35,678 nucleotides of DNA from Propionibacteriaceae bacterium. GTDB lineage: Bacteria > Actinomycetota > Actinomycetes > Propionibacteriales > Propionibacteriaceae. The DNA is taken from NCBI GenBank assembly GCA_017882685.1, contig JADGPA010000087.1, forward strand, positions 1 to 35,678, written 5' to 3'. Both the position numbers and the translations under genes were made by a program. Shown in pieces: positions 10,157 to 20,358 of the stretch (the stretch's first letter is position 1; each line of letters opens with the position of its first letter). The notes beneath the pieces are model-generated. The model ran no database searches and was not told the DNA's origin. It saw only the letters and a list, made by a program, of their open reading frames with translations.

Positions 10157-11365
10157 GTGACGCAGCAGTGGGGGACGCAGGGCCAGCAACCCGGCCAGGG
10201 CGGTCAGCAGTGGGGGCAGCCGGGCTGGAACCGGCCGACACAGGCATGGGGTGCACCGGTGGCCGGACAGCCGCTGTACCCCCAACAGGCACCCGCCGGC
10301 TACCCGCCGGCGCAGGCGCCCTACCCGCAGACCGCGGCCTACCCACAGCAGCAGTTCGGTCAGCCCGCCTACGGCCAGCCCGGCGGTTTTCCGCCGGCGA
10401 ACCGTCCGCCGGCACCGGGCGGACCCCGCCGCGGCAACCCGCTACGCACCCTGCTGCTGGGCGTCGTGCTCGTCGTCGGCATCGGCTTCTTCGGGATCGC
10501 GTTGGTGCAGTACCTCGGCGGCGGGAGCGACGGACCCCTGTCAGGGCCTACGGCCGGTCAGACGGTCGAGCCGCCAGTCGTCGTCCCTGCGCCGGACTTC
10601 TCGCCGCCCGCAGTGCCGCAGCCGGAGACCTACGGCGAGGCCACCGACTGGCTCACCAGCAACAAGGTGTATGACCAGACCGCACCGATCCCCACCAATT
10701 GCGCAGTGCCCCGCATCGACATGACCACGGCTTCGGTGACGGAACTCACCGACCACCTCAATGAGCTGACCGCCTGCCTGTGGCGGGTGTGGTCGGGCCC
10801 GCTGCAAACGGCCGGCTACACGCTCCCGCGTCCGCCGGTGACGGTGTACACCGAGCCGATCACAACCGGCTGCGGCTCGCTGGACGAGGTGAACGCGGTC
10901 TATTGCGCCGCTGACCAGCACATCTACTACGCCAAGCCGCTGTACAAGATCTTCCCCGCCGACCAGCAGAAGGCGCCGTTCGTCGTCGAGGCGGTGCTCG
11001 CCCACGAGTTCGGCCACACCATCCAGGCACGCACCGGCATCCTGATCTCCTCCATGGCCTGGGAGCAGAAGGCGTCCGCTAGCGAGGCAAAGGTGTACTC
11101 GCGTCGCCTCGAGGTTCAGGCCGACTGCTTCTCCGGCATGTTCACCGTCGCCGTCGGCGGGGCGTCCGGGTTGAGCAACAACGACCTGGCGAACCTGCAG
11201 GACGTCATGTACAACCTCGGCGACGACGTACTCACCGGCAAGGCCAACTATGACGGCGACCACGGGCTGGGCAAGTCCCGCAAGAAGTGGTTCACCACCG
11301 GCCAGCAGAACACGCTGATGGGAAAGTGCAACACCTACACCGCATCCGAGAGCGCGGTGCGCTGA
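10157..11365 (+). CDS. Neutral zinc metallopeptidase (YpfJ-like), membrane anchored with Q/P/G-rich N-terminus
   Basis: GTG start; low-complexity Gln/Pro/Gly N-terminus, one TM, HEFGH zinc motif (AVLAHEFGHTIQARTGI). Confidence 0.85.
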   Translation: MTQQWGTQGQQPGQGGQQWGQPGWNRPTQAWGAPVAGQPLYPQQAPAGYPPAQAPYPQTAAYPQQQFGQPAYGQPGGFPPANRPPAPGGPRRGNPLRTLLLGVVLVVGIGFFGIALVQYLGGGSDGPLSGPTAGQTVEPPVVVPAPDFSPPAVPQPETYGEATDWLTSNKVYDQTAPIPTNCAVPRIDMTTASVTELTDHLNELTACLWRVWSGPLQTAGYTLPRPPVTVYTEPITTGCGSLDEVNAVYCAADQHIYYAKPLYKIFPADQQKAPFVVEAVLAHEFGHTIQARTGILISSMAWEQKASASEAKVYSRRLEVQADCFSGMFTVAVGGASGLSNNDLANLQDVMYNLGDDVLTGKANYDGDHGLGKSRKKWFTTGQQNTLMGKCNTYTASESAVR

Positions 11366-11372
11366 GCGGAGA

Positions 11373-11840
11373 TCAGCCTTCGCTGACCAGCGCCGTCGCA
11401 ATGGCGGCAAGGCCTTCTCCGCGTCCGGTGAGGCCGAGCCCGTCGGTGGTGGTGGCCGAGATGCTCACCGGAGCCCCGACGGCTGCCGACAGCACTGCTT
11501 CCGCCTCGCCCCTGCGTTCGGCCAGCCGCGGACGGTTGCCGATCACCTGGACGGCCACGTTCAGCACCCGGAAACCGGCAGAGTTCAGCAAGGAGACCGT
11601 CTCGGTGAGGAACGCCGCGCCGCTGGCCCCCGACCACTCCGGCCGACTGGTGCCGAAATTGCTACCGAGATCGCCGAGGCCCGCGGCCGACAGTAGGGCG
11701 TCACATGCAGCGTGCGCAGCCACGTCCCCGTCGGAATGCCCGGCGAGCCCGACCGACTCATCAGGGAAGCTGAGGCCGGCGAGCATCATCGGGACGCCGG
11801 CAGCATAGGCGTGCACGTCGGTACCGAGGCCGACCCTCAC
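11373..11840 (-). CDS. ispF: 2-C-methyl-D-erythritol 2,4-cyclodiphosphate synthase
   Basis: [60 protein letters not shown] start overlapping the ispD stop. Confidence 0.95.
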   Translation of the reverse strand: MRVGLGTDVHAYAAGVPMMLAGLSFPDESVGLAGHSDGDVAAHAACDALLSAAGLGDLGSNFGTSRPEWSGASGAAFLTETVSLLNSAGFRVLNVAVQVIGNRPRLAERRGEAEAVLSAAVGAPVSISATTTDGLGLTGRGEGLAAIATALVSEG

Positions 11841-12601
11841 TTGCCGCTCTCCGGGTGCCACTGCCGCCAGAACCGTCGCCCGGAGTGGTGCCCGAGGCTT
11901 GCGCGCACCCGCCAAAGCGCCCTCGCGATGGTGAGGTCGGCCGGCTCGGTGATCTTCATCCCCATCCGGGATCCCGGCACGAGGGTCACCTTGTGGCCGT
12001 TCTTCTCACAACAGGTGACGTCGTCAGTGAAGTCCTGCGCCTCTGCTGCCATGCGGTCGTGACTGTCCAGCAGGACCTGGAGGTCGAACCCCTGGGGAGT
12101 CTGGATCGCGCGAAGCTGCGAGCGGTCGAAGGCGGAGTTCTCGCTCTCATCGCCATTCGGCACGATGCGCATGCTGTCGGTGACCGGCACGGCAGGGGCG
12201 ACGGCGGGCGATCCCGCCCTGACGGCCTGAATCACACCCTCGATCACGTTGGCGGGCATCATCGGACGGACCGCGTCGTGAACAAGGATGACCTTCGCCT
12301 GCGACAACCGCGGGTGGTTGCGCACGACTTCGAGGCCCTTGGCCACGGACCGCTGCCGGGTGTCCCCTCCGGGTGTCGTGATCACCGGGATCGGTGATCC
12401 CATCAGGGCGGCCCGGAAGACATGCGAGATCTTGCCGTTGATCACGACGACAGCGTCCGTGCACCCGCCTGCCGCGAGGCCTTCGACAGCCATGCCGACC
12501 ACCGCGCGGCCGAGGATCCTGAGGCTCGGCTTCGGCTTGGTTCCGCCGAAACGGCGACCCAAACCGGCAGCGACAACGATGGCCACCACTGGTTCCGACA
12601 T
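11837..12601 (-). CDS. ispD: 2-C-methyl-D-erythritol 4-phosphate cytidylyltransferase
   Basis: [25 protein letters not shown]-type motif ([11 protein letters not shown]), [13 protein letters not shown]. Confidence 0.94.
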   Translation of the reverse strand: MSEPVVAIVVAAGLGRRFGGTKPKPSLRILGRAVVGMAVEGLAAGGCTDAVVVINGKISHVFRAALMGSPIPVITTPGGDTRQRSVAKGLEVVRNHPRLSQAKVILVHDAVRPMMPANVIEGVIQAVRAGSPAVAPAVPVTDSMRIVPNGDESENSAFDRSQLRAIQTPQGFDLQVLLDSHDRMAAEAQDFTDDVTCCEKNGHKVTLVPGSRMGMKITEPADLTIARALWRVRASLGHHSGRRFWRQWHPESGK

Positions 12602-12673
12602 GTCCCCAATCATGCCAGACCGAACGGCAGCTCCTGACGCTGGTGGCGGTCTCGCGCGAAGTGAGGAGCCGGG

Positions 12674-13702
12674 CTAGCGGGACCGGGCGCCGCGGGCACT
12701 GGCCGAGTGCCGGCGAAGCACCTCCGCTGCGAGTTCTGCGTCAAGCACGGCGATGTCGATGAGTCCGGACCGAAGGCCTGCGAGCACACCACGAGCCTTG
12801 CCAACCCCCCCGGCGAGCCCGACGACCGTAGGGATCCGGCGCAGGTCCTCGACGCCGACCCCGATGACCCGGCTCGCAGTGGGCCCGGTAAGGGCAACTC
12901 CCTCTTCGTCGAAGAAACGCCCGCAGAAGTCGCCAGCCGGATCCGCCGCACGCACGAGTCCGACCTCCTCGGGCGTGAGCCGCATCGCTGCAAGCAGCTG
13001 TTCACTGCTTCCGCCCGGCACACCCACCGCACCGATGCCGGCCCAGGCCGTGTCCACGGTGGTGGAGAGTTCGAGCGCCCTGCGAACCGACGACTCCCTC
13101 AGAATCGCTGCGCAGGTCTGCGGCGACTCGACGATCGCCGGTGCATCGATCCGACGCGCCCGAACGCCGAGCTTCTGGGCGAGGGTCGACAAGGACGTTG
13201 TGCCAGACGGGGCCGCCTCGAGGGCTGACATGCCGCCAACCAGGGGCAGCAACTCCAGCTCCGGGGACGCCGCCTGCGGCTCGATGGCCTCCACGAGCCG
13301 ACCGATCGTGGCACCCCAGCTCAAGCCGATGCGCCGCATCGACGAGAGCCTGTCGGCAAAGAGCTGTGCACCGAGTTTGGCCACCACCCCCATCGGTCCC
13401 ACCCCTGGTGCGCCGGTGCCCACCCACGCGCCAGCAAGGCCGAAGGCGCGCTCGAGCCGTGTTTCGAGCTGCGTCGCCCGGTCCACCTGCAGCCGCGGGT
13501 CGTGGATGAGGATCCGGACGACCCCCGCCTCACGAGCAGCGGAGAGCGTCCGGGAAACCGACGACTCGGAGATGCCCAGCGCCTGCGCTACTCCGCGCTG
13601 GGAACGTCCTTCTTCGTAGTACATCCGCGCAGCGGCGATGACGAGGTCGAGCGATCGTGTTGCCGGCACCTTCCCCACCCCCGCTCTTCGAACCAACTCC
13701 AC
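12674..13702 (-). CDS. SorC-family sugar-binding transcriptional regulator (SorC1)
   Basis: HTH AARMYYEEGRSQRGVAQALGISESSVSRTLSAAREAGVV followed by a SorC sugar-binding domain; last gene after E2. Confidence 0.88.
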   Translation of the reverse strand: MELVRRAGVGKVPATRSLDLVIAAARMYYEEGRSQRGVAQALGISESSVSRTLSAAREAGVVRILIHDPRLQVDRATQLETRLERAFGLAGAWVGTGAPGVGPMGVVAKLGAQLFADRLSSMRRIGLSWGATIGRLVEAIEPQAASPELELLPLVGGMSALEAAPSGTTSLSTLAQKLGVRARRIDAPAIVESPQTCAAILRESSVRRALELSTTVDTAWAGIGAVGVPGGSSEQLLAAMRLTPEEVGLVRAADPAGDFCGRFFDEEGVALTGPTASRVIGVGVEDLRRIPTVVGLAGGVGKARGVLAGLRSGLIDIAVLDAELAAEVLRRHSASARGARSR

Positions 13703-13744
13703 AACACACTCTGACCAGGCGATGCTGCCTTCCGGCGAGCCGGA

Positions 13745-14974
13745 TCAGGCCAACAGCAGCACCGGGTCCGCCAGGAACGTCTGCATCGCATCAAGGGCGC
13801 GGGCGGCGTCAGCACCATCAGCCACCCGGTGGTCAACCGTGAGTCCCGCCTCGCAGGCTATCTGCACCGCCAGTTCCCCGCTGGAATCGACCGTCGGACG
13901 GCGTCCAACGGTGCCGAGCGAAATGGCTGTGGCCTGCGGCGGCGTCAGCAGCGCATTGAACCGCTCGACACCCATCCCGCCGAGGTTCGACACCGTTCCG
14001 GTGGCACCGGAGAACAGGTTGGGGTCGGTTTCCCCCCGCTTGATCGCTTCGGCCACGTCCCGCACCGTGCGATCGAGCTCAGGAAGAGTCATCCGGTCCG
14101 GCTCGGCGAGCACCGGTGCAAGGAGGCCCCGAGGCGTGTCCACGGCAAGCGCTATCCCGACCGCAGTGTTGACCTGGATACCGTTACCCACCCAGTAGCC
14201 GTTGAGCTGCGGGAACTCCCTCAGCACGAGCGCATAGGCCCGGACGAAGATGGAGGTCCAGCTGACACCCTTGAGCGAGGTCTCCCGTGACCTGGCCAGA
14301 CGGCCGAGATCGAGAGCCCGGTACACGGTGAATTGAGGAATCGCTGCGCTCGCGACCATCACGTTGGCGGTCGCCACCCGAAGGCGGCGGGTGCGGTCGT
14401 CGCCGAACAGCCCAGCGATGCCTGCCCGGGCAGCGACCGGCGCGGCAGGTAGAGGCGCAGGCGCTACGGGAACCTGCGGGCGGAGCTCACGCTCGGCGAT
14501 GGCGTCCCGGACATCGCGGGCCCGAATGGTGTGCGCTGCGCCCGTCGCGGCAACAGAGCTCAGATCGATGCCGGCCTCCGCGGCAATCCGACGAGCCAAC
14601 GGCACAGCCCTGACCAGCCCGTCATTGGTAGCCGGAGTTGCCGCGACCTCGACGGCCGGGGACGGTGCGGACGTGGTAGCCGCGGGCGGCTCGTCCGGTG
14701 GCGTGGCGAAAAGGTCGCCCAGCAGGTCCTCAGCCTCGGTCTGGAGATAGGCCATCGGCTGTCCCACGTCGAGCTGGGCGCCCTCCTCAGCGACGATCTC
14801 CTCGATCACGCCAGGGAAGGTGGCCTCCACTTCCATGTCGACCTTGTCGGTCGTGACAACGACGAGAGCATCACCGTCACGAACCTCGTCGCCGACGCTC
14901 ACCAGCCACTCGACGACGGTTCCGAACTCCATCGTCATCGACATCTTCGGCATGTTCAGCGGAACCCTTGGCAT
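13745..14974 (-). CDS. Dihydrolipoamide acyltransferase E2 component of a 2-oxoacid/acetoin-type dehydrogenase complex
   Basis: N-terminal lipoyl domain (TTDKVDMEVEATFPG), E3/E1-binding domain (VPLARRIAAEAGIDLSSVAATGAAHTIRARDV), catalytic DHRVADG. Confidence 0.93.
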   Translation of the reverse strand: MPRVPLNMPKMSMTMEFGTVVEWLVSVGDEVRDGDALVVVTTDKVDMEVEATFPGVIEEIVAEEGAQLDVGQPMAYLQTEAEDLLGDLFATPPDEPPAATTSAPSPAVEVAATPATNDGLVRAVPLARRIAAEAGIDLSSVAATGAAHTIRARDVRDAIAERELRPQVPVAPAPLPAAPVAARAGIAGLFGDDRTRRLRVATANVMVASAAIPQFTVYRALDLGRLARSRETSLKGVSWTSIFVRAYALVLREFPQLNGYWVGNGIQVNTAVGIALAVDTPRGLLAPVLAEPDRMTLPELDRTVRDVAEAIKRGETDPNLFSGATGTVSNLGGMGVERFNALLTPPQATAISLGTVGRRPTVDSSGELAVQIACEAGLTVDHRVADGADAARALDAMQTFLADPVLLLA

Positions 14975-14980
14975 GGCCTA

Positions 14981-15973
14981 TCACCACTCCTGAACGAGCG
15001 CTGTGGCCTCGCGCACGATGTCTTCGACCTGAGGCACGCTCGCGTGCTCGAGCTTGGGGTTGTACGGAATCGGGGTGTCGAGCCCGCACAGTCGCCGGAC
15101 CGGTGCCTGGAGTGCGCCGAAGGCCCTCGACTCGGTGATGGTTGCTGCTACCTCGGCCATGAAGCCGCCGAACTTGACCGCCTCCTGAACCAGCAGGACG
15201 CGGCCGGTCTTCTCCACGGAAGACAGGATGAGTTCGGTGTCCAGGGGACGGATCGTCCTCGGATCGATCACCTCGACGCTGATGCCCGCCTCGGCCAGCC
15301 GCTCGGCAGCTTCGATGGAGCGCTGCACCTCAACGGAGGTGGCAACGATGGTCAGGTCGGTGCCCTCTCGCTCGATCCGTCCCACGCCCAGTCGAACCTC
15401 CGGGAAGATCGCCGGCACCTGGAAGCTCTGCTTGTAGAGCAGCTTGTGCTCGAGCACGATCACCGGGTTCGGGTCCTTGATGGCCGCCAGCAGCAGCGAG
15501 CCAGCATCGGTTGCGTTCGACGGCATCACGACCTTGAGTCCCGGGACGTGGGCGAACCACGCCTCGAGGGACTGGCTGTGCTGGGCGGCAGCGCCCGTGC
15601 CTGAACCGCCGGGAGCGCGGATCACCAGCGGAACGCTGGCCTGCCCGCCCACCATGAAATGGATCTTCGCCGCCTGGTTCACGATCTGGTCCATCGCCTG
15701 GCAGGCAAAGTCGGAGAACTGGATCTCGACGATCGGCCGCATGCCGGTGAGGGCCGCGCCCACCCCCATGCCGACAATGCCGAGTTCGGAGATGGTCGTG
15801 TCGCGCACACGCTCGGTACCGAAGCGCTTGTAGAGGTCATTCTCCACGCCGAACGCACCGCCATAGATGCCGACATCCTCACCCATCAGGAAGACGCGGT
15901 CGTCGTTCGTCATGGCGATCGCCATGGCTTCACGAATCGCCTCGGCGTAGGTCATGGTTCGCATCTCACTCAT
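14981..15973 (-). CDS. Thiamine-diphosphate-dependent dehydrogenase E1 beta subunit
   Basis: [69 protein letters not shown]. Confidence 0.94.
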   Translation of the reverse strand: MSEMRTMTYAEAIREAMAIAMTNDDRVFLMGEDVGIYGGAFGVENDLYKRFGTERVRDTTISELGIVGMGVGAALTGMRPIVEIQFSDFACQAMDQIVNQAAKIHFMVGGQASVPLVIRAPGGSGTGAAAQHSQSLEAWFAHVPGLKVVMPSNATDAGSLLLAAIKDPNPVIVLEHKLLYKQSFQVPAIFPEVRLGVGRIEREGTDLTIVATSVEVQRSIEAAERLAEAGISVEVIDPRTIRPLDTELILSSVEKTGRVLLVQEAVKFGGFMAEVAATITESRAFGALQAPVRRLCGLDTPIPYNPKLEHASVPQVEDIVREATALVQEW

Positions 15974-16968
15974 GCCTGCTCCTCCGCGGCCTGCTCGTCG
16001 ACCGGCGCATACACGCCTGCCAGCATCGATTCGACCGTCGGCTCGGCCCCCTGGGTGCCGAAGACAACCGCGTCCCTGATCTCCTGCCGGACCGCGGCCT
16101 GGATGGCCTCGACGTCCGCCTTGGTGAGCGTCCCAGCCTCCAGCGCTTCGCCGGAGTACCGCGCGATCGGATCACGGTCCCGCCACTGGGCGATCTCGTC
16201 CTTACTGCGGTACAGGTTCTTGTCCGATTTCGAATGGCCACGCCAGCGGTACGTGACCGCGTCGACGAAGCTCGGGCCCGCGCCGGCCCGTGCGCGCTCG
16301 ACCGCACGACCGACCGCTGCAGCGACGGCCGCGACGTCGTTGCCGTCCACCGTCTCTCCGGGCATGCCGTACCCGGCGGCCTTGTCGCTCAGCTTCTCCA
16401 CCTTGTATGCGGCGAGGCTGGGCAGCGACATTCCGTAGTGGTTGTTCTCACACAGGAAGACCACCGGCAGGTCCCACATGGACGCGAGGACCATCGCCTC
16501 GTGCCACGCCCCCTCCCCCACCGCGCCATCGCCGTGCACACAGAGGGTGACATCCTGCGTCCCCCGCATCTTCTGCGAGAGCGCAGCGCCGGCGGCGATC
16601 GGCAAGCCGCCGCCGACGATGCCGTTGGCGCCGAGGTTTCCTGTCGCGACGTCGGCGATGTGCATCGACCCACCCCTGCCCTTGCAGTAGCCGTTCTCGC
16701 GCCCAAGGAGCTCAGCCATCATCCGGCCGAGGTCGGCCCCACGGGCAATGGTGTGTCCGTGCCCGCGGTGCGTGCAGGTGATCAGGTCGCCGTCGCGCAG
16801 GGCCAGGCTGGCGCCCACAGGTACAGCTTCCTGGCCGATCGACAGGTGCATGGTGCCGTGCATCATGCCCCGGCCATAAAGGTCCTCTACCGCCTCTTCG
16901 AAGAGGCGGATCCGCCACATGTCCGTCAGGACCGCGGTGGCTCGTGAATTGTCCGACGCCACATTCAT
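15970..16968 (-). CDS. Thiamine-diphosphate-dependent dehydrogenase E1 alpha subunit
   Basis: TPP motif [58 protein letters not shown]. Start MNVASDN at 16968. Confidence 0.94.
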   Translation of the reverse strand: MNVASDNSRATAVLTDMWRIRLFEEAVEDLYGRGMMHGTMHLSIGQEAVPVGASLALRDGDLITCTHRGHGHTIARGADLGRMMAELLGRENGYCKGRGGSMHIADVATGNLGANGIVGGGLPIAAGAALSQKMRGTQDVTLCVHGDGAVGEGAWHEAMVLASMWDLPVVFLCENNHYGMSLPSLAAYKVEKLSDKAAGYGMPGETVDGNDVAAVAAAVGRAVERARAGAGPSFVDAVTYRWRGHSKSDKNLYRSKDEIAQWRDRDPIARYSGEALEAGTLTKADVEAIQAAVRQEIRDAVVFGTQGAEPTVESMLAGVYAPVDEQAAEEQA

Positions 16969-17021
16969 GTGCAGGATCCTAACCCCGAAGCGCAAGATCT
17001 GTTGCTTACTTTGACACACAC

Positions 17022-17035
17022 TGCATTTTCTTGCA
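17022..17035. promoter_or_regulatory. Putative SorC-family operator in the divergent E1alpha / TIM-like promoter region
   Basis: TGCATTTTCTTGCA, matching TGCACTTTCGTGCA upstream of the PTS operon at 12 of 14 positions. Confidence 0.5.
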
Positions 17036-17129
17036 TATCCCGAGAGCCTCTACACATCTTGCTTGACCGGTCGCCGATCCGTGGGGTACTCACTGTTGCC
17101 GGATCAGCCGCCGTCCCACCCGCGCGCCG

Positions 17130-17158
17130 TTGCGGACCGGGCGAACCCCTGACATACT
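17130..17158 (+). promoter_or_regulatory. Candidate promoter of the TIM-like/aldolase/YjbQ operon
   Basis: TTGCGG (17130-17135), 17-bp spacer, CATACT (17153-17158). Assigned by eye only. Confidence 0.35.
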
Positions 17159-17220
17159 GTTCACAGCGCACATTTGTTCGTCAAAGTCTTCACCATTGTG
17201 CATACCGAGAAGGAGAACTG

Positions 17221-17934
17221 ATGCCGGGCACCCCGTCCCCGCGAACGCCGTTCCTGATCGTCAACCCGAAGGCTTACCTCGGCGGCGCCGAAACCCTCCA
17301 GCTGGCGCTGCTCACAGAGGAACTCGCCGCCCAGTTCGACATCGACGTCATCTTCACTGCCCAGCACGCCTACCTCGTCGAGGTCGCCAAGCACACCACG
17401 CGCCTGATGGTCACAGCCCAGCACATGGACGCGATCACGCCGGGTCGAGGGATGGGCCACACCCTGCCAGAAGCCCTTGCAGAGGCAGGCGTCCGCGCGG
17501 TCGTGCTCAACCACGCCGAGTTCCCGCTCTCCCTCGCCCAGCTGGACGCAACCATGCGCCGGGCGGAAGAGGTCGGCATCGCAAGCATTGTCTGCGCCGA
17601 CACCGAACGCCAGTGCCGTGCCGTCGCCCAGCTCGGGCCGACGGTGATGATCTGCGAGCCCACAGCCAGCATCGGCACCGGCACGATGGACGCCGGCGAC
17701 TACATCGAGCGCACCACCCGTGCGGTCAAGGAGGTCGATCCGTCGATCCTCGTGATCCAGGCGGCAGGCGTGACCACCGGCGCTGACATCACCCGCGTCC
17801 TCCAGATGGGCGCGGACGGGTCCGGCGGCACCAGCGGCATCGTTGCGGCACCCGACTGGCGCGTCGTGCTCGTCGACATGTTCAGCGCCTTGAAGGCGTT
17901 CCGGGACGCACCCACTGAGAGGGGATCACGATGA
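17221..17934 (+). CDS. Triosephosphate isomerase-like protein (divergent; substrate uncertain)
   Basis: GAAGGAG RBS. TIM-like residues: VNPK (Lys), VLNHAEF (His), ICEPTASIGTG (Glu). Confidence 0.8.
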   Translation: MPGTPSPRTPFLIVNPKAYLGGAETLQLALLTEELAAQFDIDVIFTAQHAYLVEVAKHTTRLMVTAQHMDAITPGRGMGHTLPEALAEAGVRAVVLNHAEFPLSLAQLDATMRRAEEVGIASIVCADTERQCRAVAQLGPTVMICEPTASIGTGTMDAGDYIERTTRAVKEVDPSILVIQAAGVTTGADITRVLQMGADGSGGTSGIVAAPDWRVVLVDMFSALKAFRDAPTERGSR

Positions 17935-18779
17935 TCATTGGACTCACCGAAGCACTCGACTATGCCAAGCGGCACGGCATCGCCATCGCCGCAGTGAATA
18001 CACCCTTCTTCGAGGGTCTGCTCGGCGCGATAGCCGCCGCGGAGAAAAGTGGCGTCCCGGTCATCCTGCAGCATGCCCAGGTGCACGAGGGCGTCATGCC
18101 CATCGAGGACATCGGTCCGGCCATGGTGGCCCTTGCCAGGCGCAGCGAGGCGCCTTTCGTGCTGCACATCGACCACGGCGAAGACATCGACTACATCGTC
18201 CGCGGGCTCGACCTCGGGTTCAACTCGGCGATGATCGACGGCTCCCGGCTCCCGTTCGAGGAGAACGTCGCACGGACGGCCGAGGTGGTCAAACTGGCCA
18301 GGTCGCGGGGCTTCGGCGTCGAAGGCGAACTCGGGGTGATGACCGGCAACGAGAACGGCGACCCGGACCAGGGTGTGGCGGACGAGGAGCTGTACACCGA
18401 TCCGGAGAACGCCCGTGAGTTCGTCGCACGTACCGGGGTGACTGCCCTGGCCGCGTCATTCGGAACCGTTCATGGGGTCTACCACCGCGAGCCGAGCCTG
18501 AAGTACACCCTCATTGCCGAGTTGTGCGCAGCCACTGGCGTCCCGCTGGTGATGCACGGGGGTTCCGGGCTGAGCCAGGAGGAGTATCGCCTCTCGATCG
18601 CCCAAGGCGTCCGCAAGATCAACTACTACACCTACGCGGCGAAGGTTGCGCTGGACGCGGCTCGCGTGGCCGCGGCCGACGAGAACACGATCCTCTTCCC
18701 CAAGGTTGCCGTAGCGGCACGGGACGCGGTCGAAGCCGACATCACGGCCTTCATCCAAGGCCTGCGACCAGCCATCTGA
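17931..18779 (+). CDS. Class II (fructose/tagatose-bisphosphate-type) aldolase
   Basis: VLHIDHGEDID, SAMIDGSRLPFEENV, VEGELG, GTVHGVYHREPSLKY, LVMHGGSG, KINYYTYA. Confidence 0.92.
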   Translation: MIIGLTEALDYAKRHGIAIAAVNTPFFEGLLGAIAAAEKSGVPVILQHAQVHEGVMPIEDIGPAMVALARRSEAPFVLHIDHGEDIDYIVRGLDLGFNSAMIDGSRLPFEENVARTAEVVKLARSRGFGVEGELGVMTGNENGDPDQGVADEELYTDPENAREFVARTGVTALAASFGTVHGVYHREPSLKYTLIAELCAATGVPLVMHGGSGLSQEEYRLSIAQGVRKINYYTYAAKVALDAARVAAADENTILFPKVAVAARDAVEADITAFIQGLRPAI

Positions 18780-18816
18780 GCCAGACCGTCCGAGTCGTAC
18801 CCCCCGTCAGGAGCGC

Positions 18817-19353
18817 GTGACCATGACCATCCACCAAGAGACCATCGCCTTGATGTCCCATGGCGGCACCCCGACCTACATCGACGTGACCCCGCAGGTG
18901 AAGGCAGCCATCGGCGCCAGCGGCATCACGAGCGGCACCTGCACTGTGATCTCGCCCCACACCACCTGTGCTGTGTTCTTCGAGGAATACGTGCATGACA
19001 AGCTCGAGGACGGGACCGAGTTCCTGCAGGCTGACCTGGATGCCGCGCTGTCGACCCTCTTCCCCAACCAGACAGCGATCCCCCCGCTGGGCGAATACCG
19101 CTACCCCGGCCCCGAGCACTACGCGGATGTGGCGTCGTGGCCCGACGCAGAGGCCTACCTGCCCGGAGGGGACAAGACCCAACTGCTCAATACCGAAGCG
19201 CACCTCAAGGCCACGCTGCTCGGCTCCAGCCAGGTGTTCGCTGTGACCGACGCCAAGCTGGCCGTCGGCGTGACCGGCTACATCTATTTCGTGGACTTCG
19301 ACCGGACCCGTCCGCGGGCGCGCAAGTGCCAGATCGTGGTGATGGGCGAGTAG
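18817..19353 (+). CDS. YjbQ family (UPF0047) protein
   Basis: SPHTTCAVFFEE, NTEAHLKATLLGSSQVFAV, GYIYFVDFDRTRPRARKCQIVVMGE. Confidence 0.85.
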   Translation: MTMTIHQETIALMSHGGTPTYIDVTPQVKAAIGASGITSGTCTVISPHTTCAVFFEEYVHDKLEDGTEFLQADLDAALSTLFPNQTAIPPLGEYRYPGPEHYADVASWPDAEAYLPGGDKTQLLNTEAHLKATLLGSSQVFAVTDAKLAVGVTGYIYFVDFDRTRPRARKCQIVVMGE

Positions 19354-19401
19354 CTCGCCAGACTGGGCCGTGCCGCGATCAGGGGTTGGCCTCCGCGCAA
19401 G

Positions 19402-20358
19402 CTATCCCGCAAGGTTGAGCGTGGCCCGGGCGAGGTCCTCATCGAGGACGATCCCGTTCAGCGTCCCGGTGCGCAGCGCCCCGACGACGCCGGGTGCTTT
19501 CTCGACACCTCCCGCGAGACCCCAGACCTCGGGCAGAGCTGCCAGTTCCTTCATGGTGATCCCGATCACCCGTTCCGATGTCGGCAGACCAAGGGTCTTG
19601 CCGTTGATGTCGAAGTAGCGGCCGCAGATGTCGCCGGCCGGGTCATGGCTGGCCAGCAGGGCCGACTCGGATTCGCTCAGGTGCATGGCCGTGATCACGC
19701 GACGTGAGCTGTGCTGGCCGAAGGACCCGATGCCGACGAAGGCCAGCTGCACGTGGGCTGCGCGATCGACGGCGCTGGTGATCGAGGACTCCGTGGCAAG
19801 GGCTGCCCAGGTCTGCTGGGATTCGACGACCGCCGGCGATTCGAAACGGAAGGACGTGGCGCCGGAGCGGTTCGCGAGCAACTCAAGAGACGTGTTGCCC
19901 GCCGGGCCAGTGTCCGAAGGGAGACCGCCGACCATCGGGCAGATCTTCAAGGACACGTGGATCGGTTCAAGGACGACCTGGTCGACGAACCGATCAACGG
20001 TCATGCCCCAGCTCATGCCGAACCATTCCAGGTGAGCCACACGATCCTCGAACACCCGCGCTGCCGCCTCAGCCACGACATCGATAGGGCTCACCGTGCG
20101 TGGGCGGGCGACGACGGTCGCCGACTCGACCCCGAACTGCTTTCGCAGGGCCTCCTCGAGGTCGACGACCCTCGACACGACGCCCGGGGCGTGGATGCGG
20201 ATCTCGACAACCCCCTGCTCCCTGGCAGCGGTGAGAATGCGCGAGACGCTGGAACGGGAAAGCCCGAGAGCCTTTGCCACCTCACCCTGGGAACGATCCT
20301 CCAGGTAGTACAGGCGGGCAGCCTTGACCAGCACGTCCTGACTTCGTGGGGCCGGCAT
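19402..20358 (-). CDS. SorC-family sugar-binding transcriptional regulator (SorC2)
   Basis: Start MPAPRSQ at 20358 after GAAGGGAAG; HTH AARLYYLEDRSQGEVAKALGLSRSSVSRILTAAREQGVV. Confidence 0.88.
   Translation of the reverse strand: MPAPRSQDVLVKAARLYYLEDRSQGEVAKALGLSRSSVSRILTAAREQGVVEIRIHAPGVVSRVVDLEEALRKQFGVESATVVARPRTVSPIDVVAEAAARVFEDRVAHLEWFGMSWGMTVDRFVDQVVLEPIHVSLKICPMVGGLPSDTGPAGNTSLELLANRSGATSFRFESPAVVESQQTWAALATESSITSAVDRAAHVQLAFVGIGSFGQHSSRRVITAMHLSESESALLASHDPAGDICGRYFDINGKTLGLPTSERVIGITMKELAALPEVWGLAGGVEKAPGVVGALRTGTLNGIVLDEDLARATLNLAG

Noticed and set aside
16969-17220. N-terminal extension of the TIM-like ORF from 16969
   Set aside because: Would cover the promoter/operator region; a GAAGGAG RBS precedes the ATG at 17221, where TIM homology begins shortly after.
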